Assembly (NCBI GenBank): GCA_030848925.1
Contig: JANFFA010000004.1
Coordinates: forward strand, 186,001 to 250,000
Length of the DNA stretch: 64,000 nt
Source of the DNA: Rhodalgimonas zhirmunskyi
GTDB lineage: Bacteria > Pseudomonadota > Alphaproteobacteria > Rhodobacterales > Rhodobacteraceae
Reading direction: 5' to 3'
The position numbers and the translations under genes were made by a program. This document shows, one piece after another, positions 26,065 through 36,966 of the stretch (the stretch's first letter is position 1; each line of letters begins with the position of its first letter). The notes beneath the pieces were generated by a model that did not search any database, had not been told where the DNA came from, and saw nothing but the letters and a program-made list of their open reading frames with translations.

Positions 26065-26490
26065 TTACCCCACGGTCACCTCAAGGCTGATCTCGGCCTT
26101 CAAAAGCCGCGACACCGGGCAATTCTTCTTGGCCGTCTCAGCGGCGGTGCGGATCTCGTCTTCCGTCGCCCCCGGCACAGTCGCGGTCAGCTTCAGATGG
26201 CTCGCGGTGATGGTGAAGCCCTCGTCGGTTTTTTCGAGTGAAACCTCGGCCTCGGTCGCAAGATGCTCGGCCGTGTGACCGCCCTCGCCCAAAACCATCG
26301 ACAACGCCATCGAGAAGCAACTCGCATGCGCCGCCGCGATCAACTCTTCCGGGTTGGTGCCCGGCTGGTCCCCGAACCGCTTGTTGAACCCGAAATCCTC
26401 GCTATCGAGCACCCCGGACTGGGTCGAAACCTTGCCCTGCCCGTCCTTCAGGCCGCCTTGCCAGTTCGCACTTGCTGTCTTACGGATCAT
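26065..26490 (-). CDS. osmC: OsmC-family peroxiredoxin
   Basis: A 141-residue thiol peroxidase of the OsmC subfamily acting on organic hydroperoxides. The two catalytic cysteines are in AAAHASCFSMALS and KKNCPVSRLL. The N-terminus MIRKTASANWQGGLKDGQG is typical of OsmC rather than Ohr. The ATG at 26490 has GGAG upstream. It is convergent with the HD gene, 7 bases apart, so no room for separate terminators. Confidence 0.92.
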   Translation of the reverse strand: MIRKTASANWQGGLKDGQGKVSTQSGVLDSEDFGFNKRFGDQPGTNPEELIAAAHASCFSMALSMVLGEGGHTAEHLATEAEVSLEKTDEGFTITASHLKLTATVPGATEDEIRTAAETAKKNCPVSRLLKAEISLEVTVG

Positions 26491-26579
26491 GATGCGCTCC
26501 TTTCCTGTTCTGGCGCGCCTTGCCGGCCCGCCTTCCATTAAAGACAACGCATCAGGGCCGGAAACGATCCGCCCCCGGC

Positions 26580-26605
26580 CCTTTCATTTTTCTCTAAATA
26601 CTCAA
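26580..26605 (-). repeat. Dispersed intergenic element, short form, copy 4
   Basis: On the minus strand TTGAGTATTTAG is followed by AGAAAAATGAAAGG, 17 bases after the rnj stop codon and in the same orientation. A GGGCCG/CGGCCC arm pair flanks its far end (26555-26581). Confidence 0.85.
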
Positions 26606-26622
26606 TTCCGCCGACGGCAACT

Positions 26623-28293
26623 TCACGCAAGGCGCGATGTGATGACCGTCACCTCGGGCTTTTTGCCGATCTCGTCCTGACTGACACGGCGCACGATCCG
26701 CTTCAACTCCTGCTCGATCTTGTCGTCATCGGCCAGCGTCCGCTCGCTCGCACGTCCAAGGAACTGCCCCAGGTCCGCTTCGAGGATCTCGACAAGCGGC
26801 ACCCGGCTGCGGCCCACCTCGGCCAAGCCCATCGCCTCGCACCACGGCTCCCCCAGCGGCTCGTCGCGCTCATCAAGGATCAGCGTCACAACCACATGCC
26901 CGTTCAGGGCCATGCGAATACGGTCGCGCACGATCCCGTCCAGCGCCCCGACCTTTACCGACCCGTCAAGATAGGTCCGCCCGGTCTCGACATAGTCGGC
27001 CACCGTCGGCGCATTGCCCGACAGGTCCAGCATCATACCGTTCACCGCCACAATCCCCTCGCGCCGATGCGTCTTGGCCAGCTTCACATGCTCACGCAGA
27101 TGCCGGTGTTCGCCATGCATCGGGATAACCATCTGCGGATCGACCAGATCGTGCATCTTCAGGATATCCGGACGATTGGCATGGCCCGACACGTGGTAGA
27201 AGCCCGAATTCTCATCGACAACATCGACGCCCAACTCGGAAAACTGGTTCATGATGCGGATCACACCACGCTCGTTGCCCGGAATCGTTTTCGAGGAAAA
27301 CAGGAACATGTCCCCTTCTTTCATCTCGATCCCGTTGAACTTGCCACGCGCCAATTGCGCCGAAGCCGCCCGCCGCTCGCCCTGACTCCCGGTGGCAAGG
27401 ACCATCAGGTTCTCACGTGGCACCGATTGCGCATCCTCCGGACTGATCACCCGGGGAAACCCGGTCAGAACCCCGGTTTCGACACCCGCTTCGACCATCC
27501 GCCGCATCGCCCGCCCCATCAGGCAGATCGAGCGACCGGCGCGCGCTCCCGCCTCGGCCAGCGTTTTCAACCGCGCCACGTTCGAGGCAAATGTCGTCGC
27601 CACGACCATGCCCTCGGCGCTGCTCACCAGTGCCGTGATCTGATCGGGCAACTCGCTTTCCGAACGGCCCTCTTTCTCTGAAAAGACATTGGTCGAGTCG
27701 CACATCAGCGCCTTGACCCCGCCTTTGCCGATCTCTTTCCAGAGCTCCTCGTCAAACGGTTCGCCCACCACCGGCGTATGATCGATCTTGAAATCGCCCG
27801 AATGCACGATCCGCCCCTCGGGGCTGTCGATCACAAGGCCCGCGCTCTCGGGGATAGAATGCGAAACCGGCACGAAGCCCACGGTAAAGGGCCCCGCCTT
27901 CACCGTCTCGGGCCAGGGTGACACTGTCCGGATAATCTTCTCGTCCAACCCCGCCTCGGTCAGCTTGCCCCGCCCAAGGTTGGCGGTGAAAGCGCGGGCA
28001 TAAACCGGCACGTCCAACAGTTCGGGAAAGCGCCCCACCGCGCCGATATGGTCCTCGTGCCCGTGGGTGATGAAGATTGCCTCCAGCCGGTCTTTGCGCT
28101 CGATCAGCCAGCTCATATCCGGCAGGATCAAATCCACCCCCGGCGTGCCGTCCATATCCGGAAAGGTCACGCCAAGATCAACGAGGATCAGCCGTTCCTT
28201 TTCCGCCGGGCCATAGCCATAGACATAGGCGTTCATCCCGATTTCGCCTGCCCCGCCAAGGGGAAGGTAGATCAGCCGGTTCTTCTTGCTCAT
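26623..28293 (-). CDS. rnj: Ribonuclease J
   Basis: A 556-residue metallo-beta-lactamase/beta-CASP ribonuclease. The zinc-binding motif HGHEDH has His77, His79, Asp81 and His82; further motifs include GDFKIDHTP, the beta-CASP region and a C-terminal RNase J domain. It acts as a 5'-3' exonuclease and endonuclease on mRNA and rRNA precursors in alphaproteobacteria. It overlaps the end of coaX by 4 bases (ATGA) and ends the nuo-birA-coaX-rnj run. Confidence 0.96.
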   Translation of the reverse strand: MSKKNRLIYLPLGGAGEIGMNAYVYGYGPAEKERLILVDLGVTFPDMDGTPGVDLILPDMSWLIERKDRLEAIFITHGHEDHIGAVGRFPELLDVPVYARAFTANLGRGKLTEAGLDEKIIRTVSPWPETVKAGPFTVGFVPVSHSIPESAGLVIDSPEGRIVHSGDFKIDHTPVVGEPFDEELWKEIGKGGVKALMCDSTNVFSEKEGRSESELPDQITALVSSAEGMVVATTFASNVARLKTLAEAGARAGRSICLMGRAMRRMVEAGVETGVLTGFPRVISPEDAQSVPRENLMVLATGSQGERRAASAQLARGKFNGIEMKEGDMFLFSSKTIPGNERGVIRIMNQFSELGVDVVDENSGFYHVSGHANRPDILKMHDLVDPQMVIPMHGEHRHLREHVKLAKTHRREGIVAVNGMMLDLSGNAPTVADYVETGRTYLDGSVKVGALDGIVRDRIRMALNGHVVVTLILDERDEPLGEPWCEAMGLAEVGRSRVPLVEILEADLGQFLGRASERTLADDDKIEQELKRIVRRVSQDEIGKKPEVTVITSRLA

Positions 28294-29069
28294 ATCGTGC
28301 CCTGCTCTTTGTTATAGCGATGGATCACGGTCAGGCCGTGCATCGTCAGGTCGTCCTCGAATTCATCGAACAGCTCGACCGATTGCTGGAACAACGGCGC
28401 CAGCCCGCCTGTAGCGATAATCTTCATCTCTCGCGCGCGCTCTTCCTTGATCCGCGTGCAAATCTCGCGGACAAGGCCGATATAGCCCCAAAACACGCCC
28501 GACTGGATACATTCAACCGTATTCGTGCCGATCACCTTCTGCGGCTTGGAAATATCCACATGCGGCAGCGCCGCGGCCGCCATGTGCAGCGCCTCAAGGC
28601 TCAGGTTCACCCCCGGTGCGATCACCCCGCCGATATAGGCGCCGTCCTTGGCCACCACGTCGAATGTCGTCGCGGTGCCGAAATCCACCACGATGATATC
28701 GCCGCCATGCCGATCAAACGCCGCCGCAGTGTTGACCAACCGGTCCGGCCCGACTTGCGTGCCCTCATCCACCCGTGGCTCATGCGGCAAGGCGCATTCC
28801 GGCTTGCCCACCACCAGCGGACGGCAATTGAAAAACCGGTCCGCGAATACGCGCAGGTTCCAGACAACGCGCGGCACCGTCGACGAGATGATCACATCGG
28901 TGATCTCGGCCTCGATGCCGTAATGCTTCACCAGCGTCGAATACCACGTGAAATAGGCATCCGCCGTGCGCGCATGATGGGTCGAGGTGCGCAAGGTGCA
29001 CAGGAACTTCTCGCCATCCCAGATCGAGAAGACCGTATTGGTATTGCCGCAATCGATACAGAGAAGCAT
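28290..29069 (-). CDS. coaX: Type III pantothenate kinase
   Basis: A 259-residue enzyme that phosphorylates pantothenate in the first step of coenzyme A synthesis. The N-terminal IDCGNTNTVFSIW is the phosphate loop; VGPDRLVN and IIVDFGTATTFDVV are later ASKHA-fold motifs. It needs a monovalent cation, as do all type III kinases. It lies between birA and rnj, an arrangement conserved in alphaproteobacteria. Confidence 0.97.
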   Translation of the reverse strand: MLLCIDCGNTNTVFSIWDGEKFLCTLRTSTHHARTADAYFTWYSTLVKHYGIEAEITDVIISSTVPRVVWNLRVFADRFFNCRPLVVGKPECALPHEPRVDEGTQVGPDRLVNTAAAFDRHGGDIIVVDFGTATTFDVVAKDGAYIGGVIAPGVNLSLEALHMAAAALPHVDISKPQKVIGTNTVECIQSGVFWGYIGLVREICTRIKEERAREMKIIATGGLAPLFQQSVELFDEFEDDLTMHGLTVIHRYNKEQGTI

Positions 29070-29081
29070 TCCGCCGCCCCC

Positions 29082-29816
29082 TCAGAAAAAGACTTCGGCC
29101 GCGGCAATCGCCCGGCGGCCACCCGGCGTGGATAGAACAAGATTACCCTGTTCGTCCACCGTCTCGAATGTTCCCACGATCTCTTCGCGCGTGGTCCGCG
29201 CCGTGATCACTTCGCCCAGCCGCGCCGCCCGCGCCAGCCAAGCCTCGCGAACAGGTGCAAACCCATAGGTCACAAAGCGCGCTTCCCAGTCGGCATAGGC
29301 GCCGGCCAGAAGGTCCAGAAACTCATCCTGCGTCACGCCCGTCCCGGCCAGCGACGCGGGTGGCACCGCCCCCTCTTCCACGCGCTCCGGCACCTCGGCA
29401 AGATTGACGCCAATCCCGATCGCGAAATGCGACAGACCGGCAGCCGTCCCCGCACTCTCCAACAGGATTCCGGCCAATTTGCCTCCGTTCAGCAGCACGT
29501 CATTGGGCCACTTCAGTGCCAATCCCTCCGTGCGCCCGCGCGCAGCGGCAACCGCATCATAAAGCGCCAGCGCCGCCACGAACGAGCGCAGCGCCACGAC
29601 CTCCGCCCCTTCGCCCGGCCGCATCACCAATGTCGCCGCGAAATTGCCCTTCGGATCGCGCCAGTGACGGCCGCGCCGCCCCCGCCCCTTGGTCTGGCGC
29701 CGCGCCATGATCCACTCGGGCCCTGCAAGCTCCGGTCCGCGCCGCGCCGCTTCGTCCATCGTGCTGTCCACCTCGTCCAGCACCCGGCGACCATATCCCT
29801 CGGGCCAGCCCCTCAT
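29082..29816 (-). CDS. birA: Biotin-[acetyl-CoA-carboxylase] ligase
   Basis: A 244-residue biotin protein ligase without the N-terminal DNA-binding domain, so it is not a BirA-type repressor. Motifs: DEVDSTMDEAARR at the start, RGRRGRHW (the adenylate loop) and KWPNDVLLNGGKLAGILLE. It modifies the carrier of acetyl-CoA carboxylase and the MccA subunit encoded at 51561. I use the ATG at 29816; the open frame upstream runs into the dispersed element at 29829 and would give a non-homologous start. Confidence 0.94.
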   Translation of the reverse strand: MRGWPEGYGRRVLDEVDSTMDEAARRGPELAGPEWIMARRQTKGRGRRGRHWRDPKGNFAATLVMRPGEGAEVVALRSFVAALALYDAVAAARGRTEGLALKWPNDVLLNGGKLAGILLESAGTAAGLSHFAIGIGVNLAEVPERVEEGAVPPASLAGTGVTQDEFLDLLAGAYADWEARFVTYGFAPVREAWLARAARLGEVITARTTREEIVGTFETVDEQGNLVLSTPGGRRAIAAAEVFF

Positions 29817-29828
29817 GCGCCCCACCGA

Positions 29829-29854
29829 CCTTTCATTTTTCTCAAAATACTCAA
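29829..29854 (-). repeat. Dispersed intergenic element, short form, copy 5
   Basis: On the minus strand TTGAGTATTTTG is followed by AGAAAAATGAAAGG. It lies between the nuoN terminator and birA, 13 bases upstream of the birA start, so its AAAGG end is in the birA leader. Confidence 0.85.
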
Positions 29855-29871
29855 ACGCTGCCCTCCCCAAA

Positions 29872-29900
29872 CGCGAAACGCCCGCCGGTTAAGCGGGCGC
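29872..29900 (-). terminator. Terminator-like stem-loop after nuoN
   Basis: CGCCCGC and GCGGGCG pair across a 7-base loop and are followed on the minus strand by TTTCGCGTTT. It lies about 24 bases after the nuoN stop codon and probably reduces read-through into birA. Confidence 0.7.
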
Positions 29901-29922
29901 CTCGACGTATCTTTCTGACGGA

Positions 29923-31362
29923 TCAGTTGACCAGCGCCGCCGCCGCCGTGATGGCCGCACCTTCGACGCCGAACAGGTTGAAAATGCCCAGCAGCATCAC
30001 CGCCGCACTGCCCATCAGGAACACCCACGGCATCGACGTCCGGCCACGGTCCAGCGTCTCGCCTTCTTCGCCGAAATACATGTAGTAAACGATCCGCAGG
30101 TAATAGAACGCCCCGATCACCGAGGCGATCACACCCGCGATGGCCAGCCATGCCAGCCCGCCTTCATAGGCCGCGCGCAGCACGTAAAGCTTGCCGAAGA
30201 AGCCCACCATCGGCGGCACGCCCGCAAGGCTGAACAGCAGCACCAGCATCGCCAGCGCCCGGCCCGGCTCGGCCTTGGCATATTGGTTCAGCGCGCGCAT
30301 ATCCGTCACCGGCTCACCATCCCGTTCCATCGTCAGGATAAAGGCAAAAGTGCCAACGCTCATCGTCACATAGATCGCCATGTAAACCAGCATCGCCTGC
30401 ACGCCAAACGCCGTGCCCGCGGCCAGCCCCATCAGCGCATAGCCCATATGCGCGATCGACGAATAGGCCATCAGCCGCTTGATATCGGTCTGCCCAACAC
30501 CCGCGATCGCCCCAAGGAACATCGACAACAGCGACAGCAGCGCCAGAACCTGACTCCAGTCCTGCGTCACGCCACCGAAGGCATCGAACAGCACCCGCGC
30601 GAACAGGCCCATCGCCGCCATTTTCGGCGCGGTCGCAAAGAACGCGGTCACCGGCGTGGGTGAGCCTTCATAGACATCCGGCGTCCACATATGGAACGGC
30701 ACGGCGCTGATCTTGAACGCCAGACCCGACATCACGAAGACCAGCCCGATCAGCAGGCCAATGGGCGTCTGCCCCTCGCCCGCCGCGTCTATAATGCCGG
30801 AAAACAGCGTGGTCCCGGCATAGCCGTAAACCAGCGACGCCCCGTAAAGCAGCAAGCCCGAGCTGAGCGCGCCCAGCACGAAATACTTCAGGCCCGCCTC
30901 GGTCGAGCGCAGGCTGTCCCGCCGCATCGCCGCCACCACGTAAAGCGCCAGCGATTGCAGCTCGAGCCCCATGTAGAGCGCCATCAAATCGCCCGCGCTC
31001 ACCATCATCATCATGCCGACGGCGGAAAGCGACACCAGCACCGGATACTCGAATTTCAGCATCCCCCGGCGCATCATGTAATCGCGGCTCATCAGCAGGA
31101 CACTCGCCGCCGACACAAGGATCACCACCTTGGCAAACCGCGCGAACCCGTCATCGACGAACATGCCGCCAAAGGCGAGATGCGTGCCCGGCTCGGCAAA
31201 CCCGATCCACGCGGCCAGCACCGCCATCAGCGCCGCCGTGATCCAGATCAGGGGCCCGGCCAGCTTGTCCTTGCCGGAGTAAACCGCCACCAGAAGCGCC
31301 GCGATCGCATAGAGCGAAAGGACGATCTCGGGCAGGATGGTATTCAGATCAGCCTCAGTCAT
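29923..31362 (-). CDS. nuoN: NADH-quinone oxidoreductase subunit N
   Basis: A 479-residue antiporter-like membrane subunit of complex I, with about 14 membrane helices and the Proton_antipo_M region (LLGIAL-type '[18 protein letters not shown]'). It contributes one of the proton channels. It is the last nuo gene, 13 bases after nuoM. Confidence 0.97.
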   Translation of the reverse strand: MTEADLNTILPEIVLSLYAIAALLVAVYSGKDKLAGPLIWITAALMAVLAAWIGFAEPGTHLAFGGMFVDDGFARFAKVVILVSAASVLLMSRDYMMRRGMLKFEYPVLVSLSAVGMMMMVSAGDLMALYMGLELQSLALYVVAAMRRDSLRSTEAGLKYFVLGALSSGLLLYGASLVYGYAGTTLFSGIIDAAGEGQTPIGLLIGLVFVMSGLAFKISAVPFHMWTPDVYEGSPTPVTAFFATAPKMAAMGLFARVLFDAFGGVTQDWSQVLALLSLLSMFLGAIAGVGQTDIKRLMAYSSIAHMGYALMGLAAGTAFGVQAMLVYMAIYVTMSVGTFAFILTMERDGEPVTDMRALNQYAKAEPGRALAMLVLLFSLAGVPPMVGFFGKLYVLRAAYEGGLAWLAIAGVIASVIGAFYYLRIVYYMYFGEEGETLDRGRTSMPWVFLMGSAAVMLLGIFNLFGVEGAAITAAAALVN

Positions 31363-31374
31363 TCTCTCACTCCA

Positions 31375-32919
31375 TCAATGCGATGCGGCCATTTCGGGCT
31401 GCACATCGGCGGCGTCCACAGCCGCATGGTAATTCTCGACCAGTTGGGCCACCGTGGGCCGGATGATATCCGTGACCACGCTGGGATAGATGCCCACCAG
31501 AAGCGTCATCGCGACAAGCGGCGCGAACACCGTCTTTTCACGCGCGGTCATGTCCTTGATGCTCTTCAGGCTCTCCTTGATAAGCTGGCCGAACACCACC
31601 CGACGATAAAGCCACAGCGAATAGGCCGCCGACAGGATCACACCCGTGGTCGCGAACATCGCCACCCATGTGTTGACCTGGAACGTGCCCACCAGCGTCA
31701 GGAATTCCCCGACGAAACCCGAAGTGCCCGGCAGGCCCACGTTCGCCATGATGAAGAACATGAACACCACCGCATATTGCGGCATCCGTTTCGCCAACCC
31801 GCCATAGGCCTCGATATCGCGGGTATGAGTGCGGTCATAAATGACACCCACACAGAAGAACAACGCCCCCGAGATGAAGCCGTGCGACAGCACCATGATG
31901 ATGCCGCCCTCGATCCCCTGCTGCGTGGCCGAGAAGATGCCCAACAGGACATAGGCCATATGCGCGACCGAGGAATAGGCGATCACTTTCTTCATGTCTT
32001 CCTGCACCAGCGCGACAAGGCTGGCATAGATGATCGCGATCACCGCAAGCCACATCGCCATCGGCGCAAGGATATCGGTCGCCACCGGGAACATCGGCAA
32101 GGTGAACCGCAGGAAGCCATAGTCGGCCAGCTTCAACAGGATCGCGGCCAGAACGATCGACCCCGCCGTCGGCGCCTGCACGTGCGCGGCAGGCAACCAT
32201 GTGTGCACCGGCCAGAGCGGCATTTTCACCGCGAACGAGATGAAGAAGCCCATCCACAACAGCGATTGCAAGCCGCCCGGGATCTCGAAGCCCAACAGAT
32301 CCATCGTCGAATAATCGAACAGGCTGGTCTGTAGCGTCACAAGGTCCGTGGTCCCCGCCACAATCCCAATCGCCACGATCGAGATCAGCATGAAAACCGA
32401 CCCGAAGAAGGTATAGAGGAAGAACTTGAACGACGCGTAAATGCGTTCCTTCCCGCCCCAGATACCGATGATCAGGAACATCGGGATCAGGCCGCCTTCA
32501 AAGAACAGGTAGAACAGCACCAGATCCAGCGCCATGAACGTGCCCAGAAGCAGCGTCTCCAGCACGAGGAAGGCGATCATGTATTCCTTGACGCGATATT
32601 TCACTTCCCAGCTGGCAAGGATCGTCAGCGGCATCATGAAGGTCGTCAGCATCACGAACAGAACGCTGATCCCGTCGACCCCCATCTTGTAGGTCATACC
32701 AAGGATCCAGCTGTGCTCTTCCACCATCTGGAAGCCGGTATCCTCCGGCTCGAACTGCGCCAGAATGAAGATCGACACAAGGAAGGTCAGCGAGGTCGCC
32801 AGCAGGGCCACCCACTTGGCATTGCGCTGTGCCGCCTCGTCATCGCCGCGCAGGAAAATCGCAAGGATCAGCGCCGCCAGCGACGGGATGAATGTGACAA
32901 TGGAAAGAAGGTTGTCCAT
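31375..32919 (-). CDS. nuoM: NADH-quinone oxidoreductase subunit M
   Basis: A 514-residue antiporter-like subunit with the [14 protein letters not shown] motif near the start, [19 protein letters not shown] and [14 protein letters not shown]. The start ATG overlaps the nuoL stop codon by one base (TGATG), so translation is coupled. The 10-codon upstream extension is not used. Confidence 0.97.
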   Translation of the reverse strand: MDNLLSIVTFIPSLAALILAIFLRGDDEAAQRNAKWVALLATSLTFLVSIFILAQFEPEDTGFQMVEEHSWILGMTYKMGVDGISVLFVMLTTFMMPLTILASWEVKYRVKEYMIAFLVLETLLLGTFMALDLVLFYLFFEGGLIPMFLIIGIWGGKERIYASFKFFLYTFFGSVFMLISIVAIGIVAGTTDLVTLQTSLFDYSTMDLLGFEIPGGLQSLLWMGFFISFAVKMPLWPVHTWLPAAHVQAPTAGSIVLAAILLKLADYGFLRFTLPMFPVATDILAPMAMWLAVIAIIYASLVALVQEDMKKVIAYSSVAHMAYVLLGIFSATQQGIEGGIIMVLSHGFISGALFFCVGVIYDRTHTRDIEAYGGLAKRMPQYAVVFMFFIMANVGLPGTSGFVGEFLTLVGTFQVNTWVAMFATTGVILSAAYSLWLYRRVVFGQLIKESLKSIKDMTAREKTVFAPLVAMTLLVGIYPSVVTDIIRPTVAQLVENYHAAVDAADVQPEMAASH

Positions 32920-35030
32920 CAGTGCGCTCCCCCGCCGATAACCATCCACGTGACGAGGATCACGATCCCCAGAACCATCGAGAAGGCGTAAGTAAAGATG
33001 TAGCCCGACTGCGCCTTGCCTGCGAGGCGGGTCAGATATGGAACAAAGCCGGTGGCCACGCCGTCGACGATCCGGTCAATCGTGCCCTCGTCGCCCTTCT
33101 TCCAGAAGATGCGGCCGATCCAGAGCAGCGGACGCACGATGATGGCGTCATAGATCTCGTCGAAATACCACTTGTTGAGCAGGAACAGGTAAAGCGGGCG
33201 TTGCTGCTCGGCCAGTTTTCCGGGCAGCGAGGGCTGCCAGAGGTAGAACCACATCGCCGTGATCAAACCGATCAGCATGGCGAAAAACGGGCTCACCTTC
33301 ACCCAGGTGGGGGCGTGGTGCGCATCGTCGATCACCGTGTTGTCGGCCCCCATATAGATCGCCCCGATCGGGCCAGCGTGGGCCATGTCCTCACCCGCGG
33401 CATCTGCCACGGGGGCGGCATGCCCGGTGTCGGCTTCGGTGCTGTGGGTCGCGGCTTCGCTCGCGTGTCCCGCGCCATCCACCGTCGCTTCCGCGTGATG
33501 CGCGGGCATCCCGAAGAAGGCGTTCATCTTGTCGTGGTCGCCAAAGAAGACGTTATAGCCCAGCATCCCCGAGAAGATCGCACCAAGGCTCAGAACACCC
33601 AGCGGCACGGTCATCGTCCACGGGCTTTCATGGGCATGCTCATGCGCATGCTTGTCGCCGCGCGGTTTGCCCCAGAAGGTCATGAACATCAGCCGCCAGC
33701 TATAGAAGCTGGTGAACAGCGCCGCGACCACCAGCGACCAGAAGGCAAAGCCCCCCGCCGTGCCGGCCCATGCGCTTTCGATGATCGCGTCTTTCGACAG
33801 GAACCCGGCAAAGCCGATATGGGTCAGCGGGATGCCGACACCGGTGATGGCCAGCGTGCCCATCATCATGCCCCAGAAGGTCAGCGGGATCTTTTTGCGC
33901 AACCCGCCATAGTTCCGCATGTCCTGCTCATGGTGCATGGAGTGGATGACCGACCCCGCCCCAAGGAACAACAGCGCCTTGAAGAAAGCGTGCGTCAGCA
34001 GGTGGAACATCGCCACCGAATAAGCGCCCACGCCCGCGGCCACGAACATATAGCCCAGCTGCGAACAGGTCGAATAGGCGATCACGCGCTTGATGTCGTT
34101 CTGAACAAGGCCCACCGTGGCGGCGAAAAACGCCGTCGCCGCACCGATATAGACGATGATCATCTGCGCCTCGGGCGCGTATTCGTAAAGCGGCGACATC
34201 CGGCAGACAAGGAAAACCCCCGCCGTCACCATGGTCGCCGCGTGGATCAGCGCCGACACCGGGGTCGGGCCTTCCATCGCGTCCGGCAACCACGTGTGCA
34301 GGAACAGCTGCGCCGACTTGCCCATCGCGCCCACGAACAGCAGGAAGCCCAACAGGTTGGCCGCGTTCCAATCCGTCCACAGGAAGGTGATCGTGGTCTC
34401 GGCCAATTGCGGTCCGGCGGCAAAGATATCGCTGAAGTTCACCGACTCGGTCAGGAAGAATAAACCGAAGATCGCCAGCGAGAACCCGAAATCCCCCACC
34501 CGGTTGACAAGGAAGGCTTTCATCGCCGCGGCGTTGGCGCTCGGTTTCTTGTAGTAGAACCCGATCAACAGGTAGGACGCCAGCCCCACCCCTTCCCAGC
34601 CAAAGAACATCTGCACAAGGTTGTCGGCGGTGACGAGCGACAGCATCGCGAAGGTGAAAAAGCTGAGATAGGCAAAGAAGCGCGCGCGATAGGCTTCGTC
34701 CTCGGCCCAATTCTCGTCATGCGCCATGTAGCCCATGGAATACAGGTGAACCAAGGCCGACACGCTCGTCACCACGATCAGCATGATCGCGGTCAGCCGG
34801 TCCATTCGAATGGCCCAGTCGGCGTTCAGCAGCCCGCTGTCGATCCAGCGAAAGATAGTGACGGTATAAGCCTCGCCATCATGGGTCAGGAACAGGATCC
34901 AGCTCAGCAGGCAGATCAGGAACAGGATACCGGTGGTCAGCCACTGCGCGGTCTTCTCACCGATGATCTTCCAGCCGAAACCGGCAATCAGCGCGCTGAA
35001 CAGCGGCGCCAGGAGGATTGTCTTTTCCAT
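32919..35030 (-). CDS. nuoL: NADH-quinone oxidoreductase subunit L
   Basis: A 703-residue subunit, the most distal proton-pumping module, with the long lateral helix near the C-terminus. Motifs: [55 protein letters not shown] and [16 protein letters not shown] His/Ala/Glu-rich cytoplasmic or periplasmic loop around residues 500-560 is longer than in many bacteria. Confidence 0.97.
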   Translation of the reverse strand: MEKTILLAPLFSALIAGFGWKIIGEKTAQWLTTGILFLICLLSWILFLTHDGEAYTVTIFRWIDSGLLNADWAIRMDRLTAIMLIVVTSVSALVHLYSMGYMAHDENWAEDEAYRARFFAYLSFFTFAMLSLVTADNLVQMFFGWEGVGLASYLLIGFYYKKPSANAAAMKAFLVNRVGDFGFSLAIFGLFFLTESVNFSDIFAAGPQLAETTITFLWTDWNAANLLGFLLFVGAMGKSAQLFLHTWLPDAMEGPTPVSALIHAATMVTAGVFLVCRMSPLYEYAPEAQMIIVYIGAATAFFAATVGLVQNDIKRVIAYSTCSQLGYMFVAAGVGAYSVAMFHLLTHAFFKALLFLGAGSVIHSMHHEQDMRNYGGLRKKIPLTFWGMMMGTLAITGVGIPLTHIGFAGFLSKDAIIESAWAGTAGGFAFWSLVVAALFTSFYSWRLMFMTFWGKPRGDKHAHEHAHESPWTMTVPLGVLSLGAIFSGMLGYNVFFGDHDKMNAFFGMPAHHAEATVDGAGHASEAATHSTEADTGHAAPVADAAGEDMAHAGPIGAIYMGADNTVIDDAHHAPTWVKVSPFFAMLIGLITAMWFYLWQPSLPGKLAEQQRPLYLFLLNKWYFDEIYDAIIVRPLLWIGRIFWKKGDEGTIDRIVDGVATGFVPYLTRLAGKAQSGYIFTYAFSMVLGIVILVTWMVIGGGAH

Positions 35031-35036
35031 GTCCGC

Positions 35037-35342
35037 TTACCCCTTCATCACGTTCACGTCTTCGACGTCGATCGTTCCGCGGTTGCGGAAGAAGACGACG
35101 AGAATGGCAAGGCCGATGGCGGCTTCGGCGGCGGCAACCGTCAGGATGAAGAGGGTAAAGACCTGCCCCACCAAATCGCCCATGAAGCTGGAAAAGGCGA
35201 CCATGTTGATATTGACCGCAAGCAGCATCAACTCGATCGACATCAGCAGGATGATCACGTTCTTCCTGTTCAGGAAAAGCCCGAATATCCCGATGACGAA
35301 CAGCACCGCCGCCACTGTCAGGTAATGTTCCAATCCGATCAT
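35037..35342 (-). CDS. nuoK: NADH-quinone oxidoreductase subunit K
   Basis: A 101-residue membrane subunit with three helices. The conserved Glu-bearing segments are [21 protein letters not shown] and [22 protein letters not shown]. It lies between nuoJ and nuoL; a 106-base gap separates it from nuoJ. Confidence 0.98.
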   Translation of the reverse strand: MIGLEHYLTVAAVLFVIGIFGLFLNRKNVIILLMSIELMLLAVNINMVAFSSFMGDLVGQVFTLFILTVAAAEAAIGLAILVVFFRNRGTIDVEDVNVMKG

Positions 35343-35448
35343 CTCGTCCCTCGGTTTTCTTTTCCGGTTTTATTGTCCGGGCCGCGCGCCCATTTTTATC
35401 TTGTCGTGCCCCGGATTTGCCCGGGGCCTTATGTCCGTGCTTACCGCG

Positions 35449-36057
35449 TCAGAGGCCCTGCCCGGGTTTCACGTCCTTCAACTCCATCGCCTTGGCCGGA
35501 TCGCGCATCATCTGGGCAAACGGGCTTTGCCGTTTCACGCCGTCACGATGGCGCAGCGTCAGCACGATCGCCCCGATCATCGCCACGAACAGGATCAGCC
35601 CCGCCAGTTGGAAGATCAGGAAATACTGGTCATAAAGCAGCAGCCCCAGCGCCGCGGTGTTCTGCACCCCGTCGGGGGTGACGGCTGCACGGGCCGCCTC
35701 GGCGCCCGGCGCCTGTGCCCAATCGCCGAACACGATGCCAAGCTGCATCAGCAGGACCACGCCAATCGCCAGCGCAATGGGCAGGTATTGCGCCATGCCC
35801 GCCTTCAACTCGGCGAAATCCACGTCCAGCATCATCACCACGAACAGGAACAGCACCATCACCGCGCCGACATAGACGATGATCAACAGCATCGCCACGA
35901 ACTCGGCCCCCAACAGCACGAACAGCCCCGCCGCGCTCAAAAAGGTCAGGATCAGCCACAGCACCGAATGCACCGGATTGCGCGCCACGACGGTGAAGAA
36001 CCCGCCGATGATGGCGGAAATGGCAAAGAGGTAAAAGGCCAGGCCTGCGACTGTCAT
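35449..36057 (-). CDS. nuoJ: NADH-quinone oxidoreductase subunit J
   Basis: A 202-residue membrane subunit with five helices, including the [15 protein letters not shown] and [28 protein letters not shown] stretches that form the pi-bulge helix of the E-channel. It overlaps the preceding carboxymuconolactone decarboxylase-like gene by 4 bases. Confidence 0.97.
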   Translation of the reverse strand: MTVAGLAFYLFAISAIIGGFFTVVARNPVHSVLWLILTFLSAAGLFVLLGAEFVAMLLIIVYVGAVMVLFLFVVMMLDVDFAELKAGMAQYLPIALAIGVVLLMQLGIVFGDWAQAPGAEAARAAVTPDGVQNTAALGLLLYDQYFLIFQLAGLILFVAMIGAIVLTLRHRDGVKRQSPFAQMMRDPAKAMELKDVKPGQGL

Positions 36058-36461
36058 GACTTGTCATCCTCATAATCTGCCAAAACGTCCTGAGCCATTT
36101 CCATGGCCCGCGTCATGGCGGGAATACCGGCGAACATGCCCATCTGGGCTATGGTCTCGGCAATCTCTTCGCGGGTCGCGCCCGCCTCGATCAAATGGCG
36201 CACGGTCATGCGCACCTGCGTGTCGCTTTGCGCGCCCTGCATCGTCAGCCCCGCCAGCGTCAGCAAAAGCCGCGTCTTGGCGTCCAGCCCGTCTTTCGAC
36301 AGCCCCTTGCCAAAGAACATCTCCATCATGTCCTTGGGCATGGTCGGCCACAGCTTCTCGAACCCCTTGGGGCTGAAGCTTTCCAGCGCAGGGTTGAAGG
36401 ACTTCGCCATCTCCTGCGCCTGCTGCATCATCAGCTCGAATGGGGTTTTCGGATCGCTCAT
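36054..36461 (-). CDS. Carboxymuconolactone decarboxylase-like protein inserted between nuoI and nuoJ
   Basis: A 135-residue alpha-helical protein of the AhpD/CMD family: [50 protein letters not shown] is the core. The CxxC redox motif of AhpD is absent, so peroxidase activity is unlikely. It overlaps nuoI and nuoJ by 4 bases at each end, so it is translated with complex I. Its function is unknown; an assembly or accessory role is inferred from position only. Confidence 0.85.
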   Translation of the reverse strand: MSDPKTPFELMMQQAQEMAKSFNPALESFSPKGFEKLWPTMPKDMMEMFFGKGLSKDGLDAKTRLLLTLAGLTMQGAQSDTQVRMTVRHLIEAGATREEIAETIAQMGMFAGIPAMTRAMEMAQDVLADYEDDKS

Positions 36462-36952
36462 CGGTACGGTGCGTCCAATTCAAGGTTGCGGGCGATCTCG
36501 GCTTCCCAACGCTCGCCGTTGTCCAGAAGCTTTTCCTTGTCGTAGAAAAGCTCTTCCCGGGTTTCGGTCGCGAATTCGAAATTCGGCCCCTCGACGATCG
36601 CATCCACCGGGCAGGCTTCCTGGCAGAAGCCGCAATAGATGCATTTCGTCATGTCGATGTCATAGCGCGTGGTGCGGCGGCTGCCATCGTCACGCGGCTC
36701 GGCATCAATGGTAATCGCCTGCGCCGGGCAAATCGCCTCGCACAGCTTGCACGCGATGCAGCGTTCTTCGCCGTTGGGATAGCGGCGCAGCGCATGTTCG
36801 CCGCGGAACCGCGGGGAAAGATAGCCCTTTTCATGCGGGTAGTTCAGCGTCGGCTTGGGCTTGAAGAAGTACTTCATGCCAAGCCCGAACCCCTTAAAGA
36901 AGTCGGTCAGCAGCCAGTAGCCGGCGGCGCGCTTGTAGTCGATGTTAGCCAT
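36458..36952 (-). CDS. nuoI: NADH-quinone oxidoreductase subunit I
   Basis: A 164-residue ferredoxin-type subunit with two [4Fe-4S] motifs, [12 protein letters not shown] and [12 protein letters not shown], carrying clusters N6a and N6b in the peripheral arm. The N-terminal amphipathic helix ([17 protein letters not shown]) contacts the membrane. Length and order fit alphaproteobacterial complex I. Confidence 0.98.
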   Translation of the reverse strand: MANIDYKRAAGYWLLTDFFKGFGLGMKYFFKPKPTLNYPHEKGYLSPRFRGEHALRRYPNGEERCIACKLCEAICPAQAITIDAEPRDDGSRRTTRYDIDMTKCIYCGFCQEACPVDAIVEGPNFEFATETREELFYDKEKLLDNGERWEAEIARNLELDAPYR

Positions 36953-36966
36953 CTGTCAGCTCTCCC

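Noticed and set aside
30691-34463. Long plus-strand open frames opposite nuoN, nuoM and nuoL
   Set aside because: Composition (His, Arg, Gln, Asp) and lack of any motif are typical of antisense frames over membrane protein genes.
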